Shown here piece after piece: positions 16,607-28,300 of a DNA stretch of 33,960 nucleotides. The translations under genes were made by a program, and so were the position numbers. The stretch is from Lachnospiraceae bacterium (GTDB lineage: Bacteria; Bacillota; Clostridia; Lachnospirales; Lachnospiraceae): positions 1 to 33,960 of the forward strand of contig JAIDHZ010000165.1 of the NCBI GenBank assembly GCA_029052995.1. The letters run 5' to 3'. Every line of letters begins with the position of its first letter. The first letter of the stretch is position 1. The notes under the pieces are model-generated. The model did no database searches. It was not told where the DNA came from and saw nothing but the letters and a program-made list of their open reading frames with translations.

Positions 16607-19600
16607 CTACCTCCTAGCAAGCGGTACTATAATTTGGTCAACCTGCCCCGATAACCGTTGTGGTACCATACCAACACCAGGTTTTAACAGCTTCGACTGC
16701 TCTCTATACGGTATAGAATTAAAATTGTAAATATTATTTTTCTCCACATTACCGCCAAAATGGACACCCGTCTGATATTTTACAAATAATTCATAGAGTT
16801 TATAATAATTAATCATCTGAATATTGTCGAGTCCAATCACACCTACAAAATACAAGTTTAGTAACCTTCCCTTTTCCACAACATTTTCAAGAAAGCCCCG
16901 CATATCTAACTCTGCATTGTAAACCATTGTAATGAACCATTCCAAATCGGAAATGAAAAAATATATTGACTTCTCTTTTGACATTACTTCAAAAATTTCC
17001 GTTTCCTCTGCATCCCGCTCCATCATTTCTTTCCTCAGCTTGCTTCTTCTCCCAATTTCAGGAATTACACTGTTAAAGCAGTTAAATATACCCTGCTCAT
17101 CGCAGGCATAACTAATTCCGTCCATTTCTCCATACGCATGCATAGGTTTTGACTCTCCGTCAAAAATAAAAATGTCACTATCCCGTTTCATCGCAGACTG
17201 AATCATAACCTTCATGAAATTCTTTTTGCCGGAACGTGGCAGTCCTGTAATCATATAACAGAATGTCTCCACCAAATTAATGCTATAGATGGCGGCATTT
17301 TCCGCATTATAAGCAACAGGAAGACAGGCCGGATTTTCCAATTCCTTCTCGTATGTTTCAAGCGCATTAAATTCAGACCAAACCGGCTTTTCGGGAATTT
17401 CCGGAATTGGGCGTGCCATTTTCCTCTCCCAGTTTTTGCGCATATCCAGACACTTATCACGAATTTTTTCGATACGCTGATAGTCATCTTCCGCCTGGCA
17501 TGAGAGCGCAATCTGATATTCCAAAATGCGATTCCCATAATAAGCCAAACCGCGTCCCTTAATATTCGCCTCCGGAATAACATCAAATGCCATTGTCTTC
17601 ATAATATCTCCATAAGCGAACTTATCTGCCATTTCTGTTGTAATAAACGTTTTTATATTTTCTGCAGCACGGGAAGGTATATCTGTATTTCCAATTCCTG
17701 ACCCGGATAACAACAAATATATGCCATGACTTACACCTTCCTTGGAAAGTGTAATCAAGTCATCCATATATAACTCTTCCGTCTTCTCATCAAATGCAGA
17801 TACGTTATCAATAATAATCAAAATCATCGGCAATTTCAAACCATTTACCTGAACGTACTGGCTATAGTTACCGCCTCTAAACATTTTTTTCCGTTCATCC
17901 AAAATAGAGTGTATCATTGTAAAGAATTTTGATATTCTCTCATAATCCCCCTCATACATTATCCCGCCCACATGGGGAGCATCTTCAAAAGCACTCATCA
18001 TCTTGCTGCTAAAGTCGATTGCATATATATTGATGTAAGAAGGATCATATTTGTTAATCAGTGCATAGGTTATGGATTGCAATGCTGTACTCCGTCCGCT
18101 GACAACCATACCACACACTGCATGATGCCCTCCATCCGTAAAATTCAGTTTCATAGGCATTTGTGCCTGATTCTGGGGATCATCATACATACCAAGCACT
18201 ACCTCTATATTCCACTCACCCTCTGACGCAGGCCAATGCCCATTTTGGTATTTTTTAGAATTGAATTCCTCAAATTCATCCAAATACATATTGGTTGGAA
18301 GCACCGGCATCCACAGCTGCAATTCATGTGTATATCCATTTTCTTTTGCTATCTGAGCCAAATAATCTTTTACGGCATCTAATTGTGTCTTATCCTTTGC
18401 CTGAGGAAGTTTTATGTTATTCTGCTCTGATTTGGCAATCATGGACATAATTATATCATCCTGCTTGGCACAGGCTGCATATAATCTTATGTAATCATCC
18501 AAACGTGCGGTATTGTATGCGCTAATCGGATAGTCAACAATATCTTCTTCCATCAATTGGTACATATTATCAATAACGGACTGTTCTTTTAACTCCATCT
18601 TTAAACAATTTTCTAATGTTGTGTCCTCACGTTCGATTGCCTTTAACAAATAATCTTCCAACAAAGTGAGCCATTGCGCCTGACTTTTTTCCTTTTTTGT
18701 CGACTTTGCATAACTTCCTGTCATGTCAACCCGGCCATCTAATGTAATCAAATTCGCAATATCAACCTTATTGTCACTATCATCCTCACTGTACACCGCA
18801 CCACTAAATCCTGACTGGAACAATTCAAACACTTCATCATTACCAACCTGCAGATAAGCACGTCCCGCCTGAGTAATGTATGCTGCATCCGGTTTATGAA
18901 GCATGTCATTACTGTCCTGTCGGTCTTGTACACGAAGACAAAGACGAAATTTGGAATTACTCCAAATGTTATCGTCCACCGTACCGCTTGGTTTCTGCGT
19001 TGCCAGAATAAGGTGCACACCCAGGCTTCGGCCAACTTGTGCAACGCTGACCAGCTCCTTCATAAAATCAGGTTCTTCCCGCTTTAACTCCGCAAACTCA
19101 TCAATAATTATGAATAAATGGGGCACAGGAATACTAACCTCATTATTTTTATATAATTTGGTGTACAGATTAATATTGTTAACCCCGCTTTCCGTAAATA
19201 TCCTTTGACGCCTTCTATTCTCACTCTTAATGGATACCATTGCACGGTGCACCTGATTGCCCGATAAGTTAGAAATCTGCCCAATCAAATGAGGCAGGCC
19301 ATTAAACAGGTTAGCCATACCACCACCCTTGTAATCGATAATAAAAAATCCAATATCATCAGGGCTATAATTAACTGCCAAAGAAAGCATATAAGTCTGC
19401 AATGTTTCACTTTTTCCGGATCCTGTGGTTCCTGCTACCAATCCATGAGGACCGTGATACTTTTCATGAACATCCAAATAACTTGGCATCCCGCCTGCCT
19501 TTGCGCCTGTCATGCCTTTAATATTATCATATGTCCGGTTTTTTCTCCAACGATCCAATACATTAAGGTCGCTAAGCTTCTTTGCATTGTACATTTCAAA

Positions 19601-21601
19601 GAAAGTGATGGATGACGGAATATCACCGCCCGACTCCGTTTCTTTCACATATATATTAGCGAGCCGTTTGGAAAAATTCAAAACCTTCATATCCGAAACT
19701 GTATCAAAATTAATTTTTTGCCACTCGTCCTGGGCATCACTTACATTGTATACACCCTGAAAATGCTGATCGTTTTGTATTATGTATTCACACTCATTTG
19801 GTAATCCTGAGTAGGAATCAGAAACAATAACCGTAGACAACCCATAATTCATTCCAGTATCAAATACATACTTGGAAATCAATTCGCCTTCCATCATCTC
19901 CGGATTAATTAAAAACATAATAAAATACGGTTTCTGGATTACTTCTTTTTTCTTGGCAGACCCCATTTCTTCTCTCTGACGGAAAATTTTTGCCATACTA
20001 TAGAATACATCCCCGGCCTGCTGCTTGTCTGCTGCAATAAAACGTATTTTTTTGTCCTCTGACCAAACATGTGGAAACCATTTTATATAATCCCATTTTC
20101 CCAGATTTTCAGCTGCTTTTCCGTCATAGATAAACACCATTTTAACATCCGTATAACAGTTATTTGCTGCAATCTGGGTCACTAATAATTTCACTATTTC
20201 ATGAGCTCCCTTTAACTTCTTTCCCCCGATCAAGCCTACCAAAGGATGATTTAGAAGATCCACTCCGACAGGGACATTAAATAAGGTTTTGTAATTTTCA
20301 TAGATAAATTTAGGTTTCTCTGCCAGTCCGTCCTCATACATTTTAAACCGCTCATCCGGCACACGAATCCTTACCTGAAACGGAACATCCCCCAATCCAA
20401 GACGATAATACATATAATCTGCGTGTCGAAAATTACGGTTCCACAAAACCATACTATTGCTATCGTATCCTGCACAGGTTTCTGCGCTTTGGTACATAAT
20501 GTTCATAGAACGAATATTATTTTCATACTTATCCTTGACCATTTCCGTACGTTTCATTAAATAGCTGCTATATGCCTCAAAACGCTGCAATTTATTTTGT
20601 TTTTCCTCTTTATTTTGCTGAACTATATTCAAGAGAGTCCAAATTACTCCAATGAAGGCAGAGGAGCCTGCCATTACCAGACCTGAGTACATATATAATC
20701 CGGAGTTTCCACCACTCGCCTTGGCAGAAAAAATCATGAATAAGCTTCCGAGGAGCATGGGAATCATCATGGTAAAGGAAGAGCCTATCGTCATGAACAA
20801 TGGCTGTTTCTTCCCCCGCTGTAGTTCCGGCGGTCCTTCAATCCCTATTTCTTCCGTATCTATTTTTTCAATATTTCGTGGTGCTCGGCGCAGCAAGGTC
20901 ATGCAATCATTATGTACCGGCTCAATTACGTCATCCGGATTGGCGCTTGCAGCCTCCTTCTTTTCATAATGAATCATTTCGAATTTATCAGGATTTACAA
21001 ATACATCGTAATTTGCCTGATCTATGGCAATGCATTCGCCAAGTACCATAATATGTAAACCCATAAAAGTAATTAAATCACCAAATTTTAAAGAAATAGA
21101 TTCCTGAATTAAATTTGAATTAACATAAGTTCCATTTACACTCTTGTTTTCAAGAATCCATTTGCTTTCTGAATCTCGGTACAACCTTGCATGAAATCTG
21201 GAAACCATCCCGTGAAAATCATACCGTATGTCCATGTCCTCATTTTTTCCAATTGTAATCTCATTTATGCCGTTTACATTATATTTTTCAAACACGGAAA
21301 TAGAATACTGCGCATTTTTTACAACCAGCGTAATATTTTCCGAATGCGAATTGATAATATGGAAAATATCCTGATCCTGAATCGGCTTAGCGGCATAATC
21401 CTCTTTCCCCTTAAGTACTTTATACCTCTTATCCTCAACAAATGTCCAATTTCCATTTATATTCTCTAAATGAATTTCCAAGTCTTCTGAAATACTGAAA
21501 ATATCTTTATAAAGCACAAATGAAAAATCTGTATTGACCAAATTGGGTAATCTTATTTCTTTGAATGATGTGCTTGTAAAAACAGATAAAATTGTAACCA
21601 T
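16607..21601 (-). CDS. essC: EssC-like FtsK/SpoIIIE ATPase with N-terminal FHA domain, type VII secretion
   Basis: FHA IGKNEDMDIRYDFHGMVSRFHARLYR...NKSVNGTYVN; two TMs; Walker A AGTTGSGKSE and Walker B LFIIIDEFAEL; two further degenerate P-loops. Confidence 0.97.
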   Translation of the reverse strand: MVTILSVFTSTSFKEIRLPNLVNTDFSFVLYKDIFSISEDLEIHLENINGNWTFVEDKRYKVLKGKEDYAAKPIQDQDIFHIINSHSENITLVVKNAQYSISVFEKYNVNGINEITIGKNEDMDIRYDFHGMVSRFHARLYRDSESKWILENKSVNGTYVNSNLIQESISLKFGDLITFMGLHIMVLGECIAIDQANYDVFVNPDKFEMIHYEKKEAASANPDDVIEPVHNDCMTLLRRAPRNIEKIDTEEIGIEGPPELQRGKKQPLFMTIGSSFTMMIPMLLGSLFMIFSAKASGGNSGLYMYSGLVMAGSSAFIGVIWTLLNIVQQNKEEKQNKLQRFEAYSSYLMKRTEMVKDKYENNIRSMNIMYQSAETCAGYDSNSMVLWNRNFRHADYMYYRLGLGDVPFQVRIRVPDERFKMYEDGLAEKPKFIYENYKTLFNVPVGVDLLNHPLVGLIGGKKLKGAHEIVKLLVTQIAANNCYTDVKMVFIYDGKAAENLGKWDYIKWFPHVWSEDKKIRFIAADKQQAGDVFYSMAKIFRQREEMGSAKKKEVIQKPYFIMFLINPEMMEGELISKYVFDTGMNYGLSTVIVSDSYSGLPNECEYIIQNDQHFQGVYNVSDAQDEWQKINFDTVSDMKVLNFSKRLANIYVKETESGGDIPSSITFFEMYNAKKLSDLNVLDRWRKNRTYDNIKGMTGAKAGGMPSYLDVHEKYHGPHGLVAGTTGSGKSETLQTYMLSLAVNYSPDDIGFFIIDYKGGGMANLFNGLPHLIGQISNLSGNQVHRAMVSIKSENRRRQRIFTESGVNNINLYTKLYKNNEVSIPVPHLFIIIDEFAELKREEPDFMKELVSVAQVGRSLGVHLILATQKPSGTVDDNIWSNSKFRLCLRVQDRQDSNDMLHKPDAAYITQAGRAYLQVGNDEVFELFQSGFSGAVYSEDDSDNKVDIANLITLDGRVDMTGSYAKSTKKEKSQAQWLTLLEDYLLKAIEREDTTLENCLKMELKEQSVIDNMYQLMEEDIVDYPISAYNTARLDDYIRLYAACAKQDDIIMSMIAKSEQNNIKLPQAKDKTQLDAVKDYLAQIAKENGYTHELQLWMPVLPTNMYLDEFEEFNSKKYQNGHWPASEGEWNIEVVLGMYDDPQNQAQMPMKLNFTDGGHHAVCGMVVSGRSTALQSITYALINKYDPSYINIYAIDFSSKMMSAFEDAPHVGGIMYEGDYERISKFFTMIHSILDERKKMFRGGNYSQYVQVNGLKLPMILIIIDNVSAFDEKTEELYMDDLITLSKEGVSHGIYLLLSGSGIGNTDIPSRAAENIKTFITTEMADKFAYGDIMKTMAFDVIPEANIKGRGLAYYGNRILEYQIALSCQAEDDYQRIEKIRDKCLDMRKNWERKMARPIPEIPEKPVWSEFNALETYEKELENPACLPVAYNAENAAIYSINLVETFCYMITGLPRSGKKNFMKVMIQSAMKRDSDIFIFDGESKPMHAYGEMDGISYACDEQGIFNCFNSVIPEIGRRSKLRKEMMERDAEETEIFEVMSKEKSIYFFISDLEWFITMVYNAELDMRGFLENVVEKGRLLNLYFVGVIGLDNIQMINYYKLYELFVKYQTGVHFGGNVEKNNIYNFNSIPYREQSKLLKPGVGMVPQRLSGQVDQIIVPLARR

Positions 21602-21618
21602 ATATAATCCCCTTTATC

Positions 21619-22212
21619 CTAAACAAAATGTATATTCAGTGAAGTTTCTCCTATTTCAATGTAATCGTTGTCCAACAATTTCACTGCATTTTGTGACAAC
21701 TGCATCTCTTCCCTTTTCCTTCTTATTTTAACCGGATGTGTATCCTCAAGCGTCTGAATATATAAAGACTGTTGATGCTTGAAAATCCTGCACTGCTCTT
21801 TTGCCACATTGATATCATTTAAAACAAGCACATTCGTGCTGCTATTCCCCACAGTAATCACTTCTGAAATGAAAATCACATATTTTCTGGTAGATAATTT
21901 CCCCTTTTCAATAATCTGCACAGCAATACTGTCATCTGAGCTGCCCAAAAGTCCGCTCTCCTCATGAAAGCTGACTTCATAAGGGATATTGTTCTGAAAT
22001 GCCTTCGTGGGCAGACCCTGATATAAGCGATTTTTCAATACTTGGTCAAGCTGGCCTTCTCTGGCCTTCTCTTTTTGTAATGCACTCATTTCCACAGCTT
22101 GTTTTTTCTCTTTCTTTAAACGGAAAAAGCGAGCAGACACAAACCCCAATAGGGCAACCTCATAAAAACATACGGCTTCATTTGAAAGCAAAAAACTAAT
22201 AATCCTGTCCAT
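21619..22212 (-). CDS. TM-anchored protein with degenerate FHA-like domain
   Basis: N-terminal TM then VITVGNSSTNVLVLNDINVAKEQCRIFKHQQSLYIQTLEDTHPVKIRR...LLDNDYIEIGETSLNIHFV. Confidence 0.75.
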   Translation of the reverse strand: MDRIISFLLSNEAVCFYEVALLGFVSARFFRLKKEKKQAVEMSALQKEKAREGQLDQVLKNRLYQGLPTKAFQNNIPYEVSFHEESGLLGSSDDSIAVQIIEKGKLSTRKYVIFISEVITVGNSSTNVLVLNDINVAKEQCRIFKHQQSLYIQTLEDTHPVKIRRKREEMQLSQNAVKLLDNDYIEIGETSLNIHFV

Positions 22213-22235
22213 TCATTTTCTCCCTAATTGTATTA

Positions 22236-22301
22236 ATAGTCTCCCGGATTCTCCGGTCCTTAAATGTTCTTTGCCTGAATATCAAAAATCCGAGAGACTA
22301 T
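22236..22301 (-). other. Intercistronic RNA hairpin with competing pairings
   Basis: 15-bp stem (one G.U in minus-strand RNA): ATAGTCTCTCGGATT with AATCCGGGAGACTAT; local CCGGA-gaa-TCCGG shares the latter arm. Confidence 0.6.
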
Positions 22302-22302
22302 A

Positions 22303-25300
22303 TTATTGTCTTTTTTTTGTACGCAGGACTAATACTGCCACTACCCCACCGACAATAAATGCAATAACCACAATCCAGATCCATATTGTATGTAAAATCC
22401 TTACAAATACATTTGTTGTCACAAGAATTTGGAAATCATCAAATGATTTATCATATTTATTTTGTGCGCCTTTGCTTAAAATGTTTCCTGCCGCATCCTT
22501 TGCCATCAGCTGAATCGTCTGCGTAGTCATTGCCTGTTTTACTTCAATTGGAATAAGACCATCCCCCAACTCTTCAATATCCTCTGCTTTATAGGTACCA
22601 TATTCATTACCATTCAGGAAAATCGTAACATAATCCATAGCCATATTATCCTGAATGTCCAGATATACCGTATGCTTGTCTTCATTATATATCTCCCCAT
22701 TTTCTGCTCCTGTGATAACTGCACTTGGAGCCGTCTGGTCTACTGCAAACTCAACAATCAGACTTCCATCCGCATGCTTATTGCTTACATTACTTGCATG
22801 ATTGCCTGCCTTGTCTGTCGAATCAATCTGTATAGAATATCTCCCCTCTGATTTGAAATTATCTGCCCGGATAGTATATTCATACTGATACCAGTTATTT
22901 CCGGATGAATTATCCTTCACCTCATAATATGTTCCATTGTCCTTCTCCTCCGGATTACATTTACCCGCTTCATTCAATGTGACAACTGTCGCATTTACTC
23001 CACCGACAGTATAGCCGATATTCCTATCCATAACCTCATCAACATTTGTTTCAATAATCACAACCGGATTGCTTTCCTTGATGTAAGCGTAAACGCCATT
23101 TTCAATCCATTCCTCTGTTGCCTTTCCAAGAGTATACACAGAACCAAATCGGTTAACTGAGAATTCAATACTTTTCTCTGTTTCATTTCCTGCCTTATCT
23201 TCGACCTTAGCAGACAGTGTATATAAATCATCCATCATCTGATTCTTAGGAAAATCAAATGTGAACTGTTGACCACCATTCACCTCCTGTACTGTCATGG
23301 AAACATTTTTCAAATCCAGTTCACCATTATTTGCACCATACAATTTGATTTCTACTTTATCTTGTGAATAATTCTCATCTGTACAGGTAATAACCGGCTT
23401 TACATCACCTTTATTTGCTGATTTATCCTCAATGTTACTGATATTGATTTCAGGAGCAGTCAAATCAACAGTAAAATTATTACCGTTATAATCTTCTGCA
23501 GCATTATCCGCTTCATCTGTGCATGTTACATCCAGTCTATACGTTCCATCTGCATTATAAGAAACCGTTGCTGTATGCACATCCCCATTACTGCTAAAAC
23601 CTGACATACTTGGTTCGTATCCATTTTCGGCATGCGTTTCAATGTCCACCTTTTTTGCATTGAAATTATGTTCCGTAATTGTAATCGTTGCAGTAACCGG
23701 CTGATTATAATAAGCATCCTGTTCCGGCGCCACACCATTATAGCTTACGTCAATTACGGGCTTTGTCATATCTAATGTGAACTTATCTGAAAATTCTCTT
23801 TCTGCCCTATTTCCTGCCTTATCAACACAGTCAACAATAAATTCATAATCATCCTCCTTTGAAAAGGTAACATTACACCAATATACCGCTTCGTCGGATT
23901 CCCCTATATCATTACTATGTGTCCACTCACCTATATCCGCAGTCACCCCACTATTACCTTTAGCCACAATCTTAACATCATCAACATTCAGGTTACGCTC
24001 CTTAATTGTAACCGTAGCTTTCCTTACGTGATTATAATAATCGACTCCTGCTGAATCATTATAAGATACGGATATCACAGGCTTGACATTATCAATCATA
24101 ATAGGCTTTTTTTCCTCTTTTATGTTCCCGGCGTTATCCACGGCGGTTATGCATAAAAGCACGTCATTGCCATTGAATTCGTTCGCAGCAACATTCTTAC
24201 TAAATGAATATGCATTAGTTCCTGCCTTCTTTTTCTCACTTATGTCAAGCAGCACTTCAGATTTTTCATTTATGCCTGCTTTTTCAATGCGGTATGAAAC
24301 ATATTGGAGACCTGAAGCCTTCAATCCGTTTTCCGGCACTTTATCCTCAACCGATACATCAAACCCTACATCACCATTATAAAATCCGTTTTTGTTTGGC
24401 GCCTCTAATGACAGCACAATATCCGGTTTATGGTTATCACTTATTATTCCTTCCGTGCTGAAATAGCTTATATTACCCGCTTTATCTCTTACACGTTCAT
24501 ATATAATATATCCGGTATTTACTGCAATTGCGTTCCCTGAATCTGAATTCCATGCAATCCAGTCATCCTCAGATAATTTTTTCAGGTCATCCTCTGCCAA
24601 TTCCCTGTCAGTCATATAATAACTGATATCCACAGGGGATATCTCATCTGCGCCTGACATAATGTATTTGATTTCATCCTCACCAAATGCATTATAAACC
24701 ACCATGGTCATAAAGCTGTTCCATGTTTTTTCAAGTATTCCTGCAACAGTATTTACAAGACCCTTCTTTGCATCCTGGCTGTCGCTGATGATATGAACCG
24801 TTCCCTCTATATTGATCGAGCCAACATTTGGACTGTCTTTGTCAACAGTAATAAAATAAACCTCCGGCTCCGGTTTGCCATCAACCTCATGTGAAACATT
24901 GCCGGCTTTGTCATAAGCTAATACTTCAATATGGTAGTTTCCACTTTCTACAAGTGGAACATGAGCCACTAACTTATCTAATTCATCAGCTTCTGTAAAT
25001 TCATAATAATTTGTTTCTCCAATCTGTTTTCCCTTAGCATTTGTCCTGGATACTTTAATTTCACTGCGATCAAAATGTTCCTCTTTCAGGTTAATTGTAA
25101 GTTCAACATTCTGGACACTGTAAACATCTTTGCCCGCAAGCACATCACCTGTAACATTTTCCCCATTTTCTTTTACAAAGGTAAATTCCGTTTGGGGTGG
25201 AATCTTATCAATGATAAATGCGTTCGATATATATGTCTGTTCCTTCAGGGTGTTGTCTTTCACTTTTACATACAAAACATAATCTCCTGATTCCATACTT

Positions 25301-28300
25301 TGAGGTATGGGAACAGAATAATCTCCCGCAGGTGTTACCTGTAACGCAGTATAATCACCTACCTCAATTTTATCTACAGGATATGTATGATTTTCCCTGT
25401 TGTACCATATTTTGCTTCTATCCACCGTTCCAAATGCATACCCTATCTCAATAACACCTGAACATCCATCTGTTACTGTGAATGCTATACTTTTATTTCT
25501 GACAGCATTATCTGTTTGAACGGCATTACTTACCAAGAGTTCTTCGGAACGATTCAGCTCATCTTTATTTCTCCCTTTATAGTCTACAACCGGAGCTGTA
25601 TTATCCTGAAGCATGGTGATGACAGGATAATTATTTATTGTATCAGGAAACGATTCATATTCTGCTATCTTTTCCTCAGGAACTATTCTTACAACAGCCG
25701 CAATTACACTGCAATACTGATACTGGTCATTTTCCGGATGTAATATTAATTTATAATATTCCTCTTCACTTGGATTGATATTAATGGAATCTCCTCCCTT
25801 TTGTCCCTCCTCATCACTTATATCAAAGTTTTTCATGCTCTCCCAATCCGGAACATTATTAATTTTTAGTAAGGTAATATCCTGATATGCTTGTTTACCA
25901 AAAAAATCTCCCTTCTGTATCTCGGCAAATATTTTATTTCCCTTATTACACCAGCGGGTGCCGGGGAATGCCTCCACCTCATTCATTAAAAATGCACTTT
26001 TTTTATCTGTTCCCATTGTATACAAAATGTTATCTTTTATTTCAGCAGACACTTTTGTTATATCTTCTCGTATATATTCATATTGAAATGCCGGAGCGGC
26101 AGATTCAAATTTATACTTTATATTTGAATCCTCCAAATATATATATCCGGTCCCCGCCTCTGTTTTAAAATCACCATTTTTATACTCACACTTTCTCAAG
26201 TTTACATCAGTGACCAGTAAATCTCCCATTAACCGCAATAATTTATCTGCATAATCATCTTGTATTTCAGCAGAAAGATTTGCTTGAAATTTTATCTTAT
26301 TTTTTGTTTCATTTTCATTTAATTTAAGAGTGCGGTACTCTAAAACAGGGACAAAACTGTTGACTTTCAGCTCCTGTTTATTAATTTTTAAATTAACATT
26401 CTGTGCAATCCTCTGATTCTTTAAGCTGGTATTCACATTTGAAATATTAAAATACTGTCCACCGTCTCCATCCAGAGATACCTCTTTTATATCAAAGCAA
26501 TTATATGTACCTGCATTAGCGCTTTCCACATCCGCCTGCAGGATAACATTTTGAGGTTTAGGTGCGTTGAGCGTATTTTTATCCGCCCCCTGCATATCAA
26601 TTTCAAATGCATCCGCATTAAAGTCTATTTTTATTTCAAATCTTTTTGTTGTATCATAATACTTCGACTGGTTTACATGGTTACCCTCGAACCATGCATT
26701 GAATTTATCCAAATCAACTGACAGCGGAATTTTGTTAACATTAACCGCTATTTTGCACTCCTGATATGGATAGCATGTGCATCCATATATCAATGTATAA
26801 GTTCCTGCTTCATTAAAAGTAAAAGTGGGTTTACCTGAAATAATATTATCTGGTTTCCTTTCGTTTATGTACCATTCCCAGCTTTGTTCCAATGGGAAAT
26901 CCGGTGTAACAAGCGTTGACAAATCAATCTTATCCCCACAATATACATTAAGCGTATCCCCGCATGTAAATGTTGGCATAATCATTTCACCGACTTCCAC
27001 CTTTATCTCTGATTCAGCGCCGGGTATAACTGTAACGGTACTATCCCTGTACCCCGGTGCTTTAACTGAAACCGTTGTTTCTTCATTATATTCTAATTTA
27101 TCCGCAGTTGGATCAAATTCGCAGTCTATAGGTTCGATATATTCTTTCTTATCATAATCTGTATAATACACTCCCTTTAAGCTGTAATTCTCACTCAATG
27201 GCTTTGTATAAGTCATTTTACCAAAATTGCTGTATTGACATGAAAAGGAGAATGTCCCGTATCCCTCTGCCTTTTTTTCCACAGGTATCCCCGTCAGACC
27301 TGCTTCCACACCGGATATGTCACTGATCCAGTTATTAGAATCATATAACTCGTCAATATTATTACATGTTACGATTACATTACTTCCTGACTTTATTCCT
27401 GTTATGTCTTTCCAATCCGTACCGTTTAATGTAAATGTCGGCTCCACCAGTTCAACAGGAATGTTTATCACATAATCATCTTCCTTCGGTGTAATCGTAC
27501 CCGTTTTTGTAATAATCCCATGCCCGGAAACCGTATACTTATACTCCTGCCCTGCATTAAGCTGATATCCACCGTTTTGAGAATCAATAACTGCATTATT
27601 ACTGTCCTTAAGCTCGACAGCCGCATTGATTTTCCTGGCTGCATCACTGCCATAATGGATGTTGAAGCGAATCTTTTTAGGTTCCACTGTTATTTCTTTT
27701 GTTTGTATATACACTTCATTATTACTGCTGTCATATATTCTTCTTGAAACGGAAACTTTACCTATTTCTTTTCCGGTCATTTTACATTTTCCCGCATTGT
27801 CTTCAATTTGTAATTTTGAGGCATCTTCTGCATGATCAAGCGACCACATCCAGCCAAATTCCTTCCAGTCATCAAAAGATATTGTTTCTCCCACACAGCA
27901 TATTGTGTCTTGAAAATCATATTTCAGATAATCCATCGGAATCCTTACATCATGACTGTTGGGCATTCCTACAACTTTCTGCGTCTCAGCCGTAAAGCTT
28001 TCCGTTTCCACATACGGCATTTGAATCTTATCTCCGCTTACAGTACACTTATATTTCTTCCCAACCTCTAATTGATAAATTCCGTTTGTCCCCGAAATTA
28101 CTTTAGGATTGGAATCCCCACTTACATCTTCTGTTACTGTAACGGTTGTACACTCCGTACAGGACTTATTAACTATGTCAACGGTACATGTAAATTGATA
28201 ATCCACAAATACTGTTGTCTCTCCCGGCTCTGCACCCTTAACCGGCACAGAAATAAAAAGACCACATAACACCATGCACATTACTACAGCAGTCACCATC

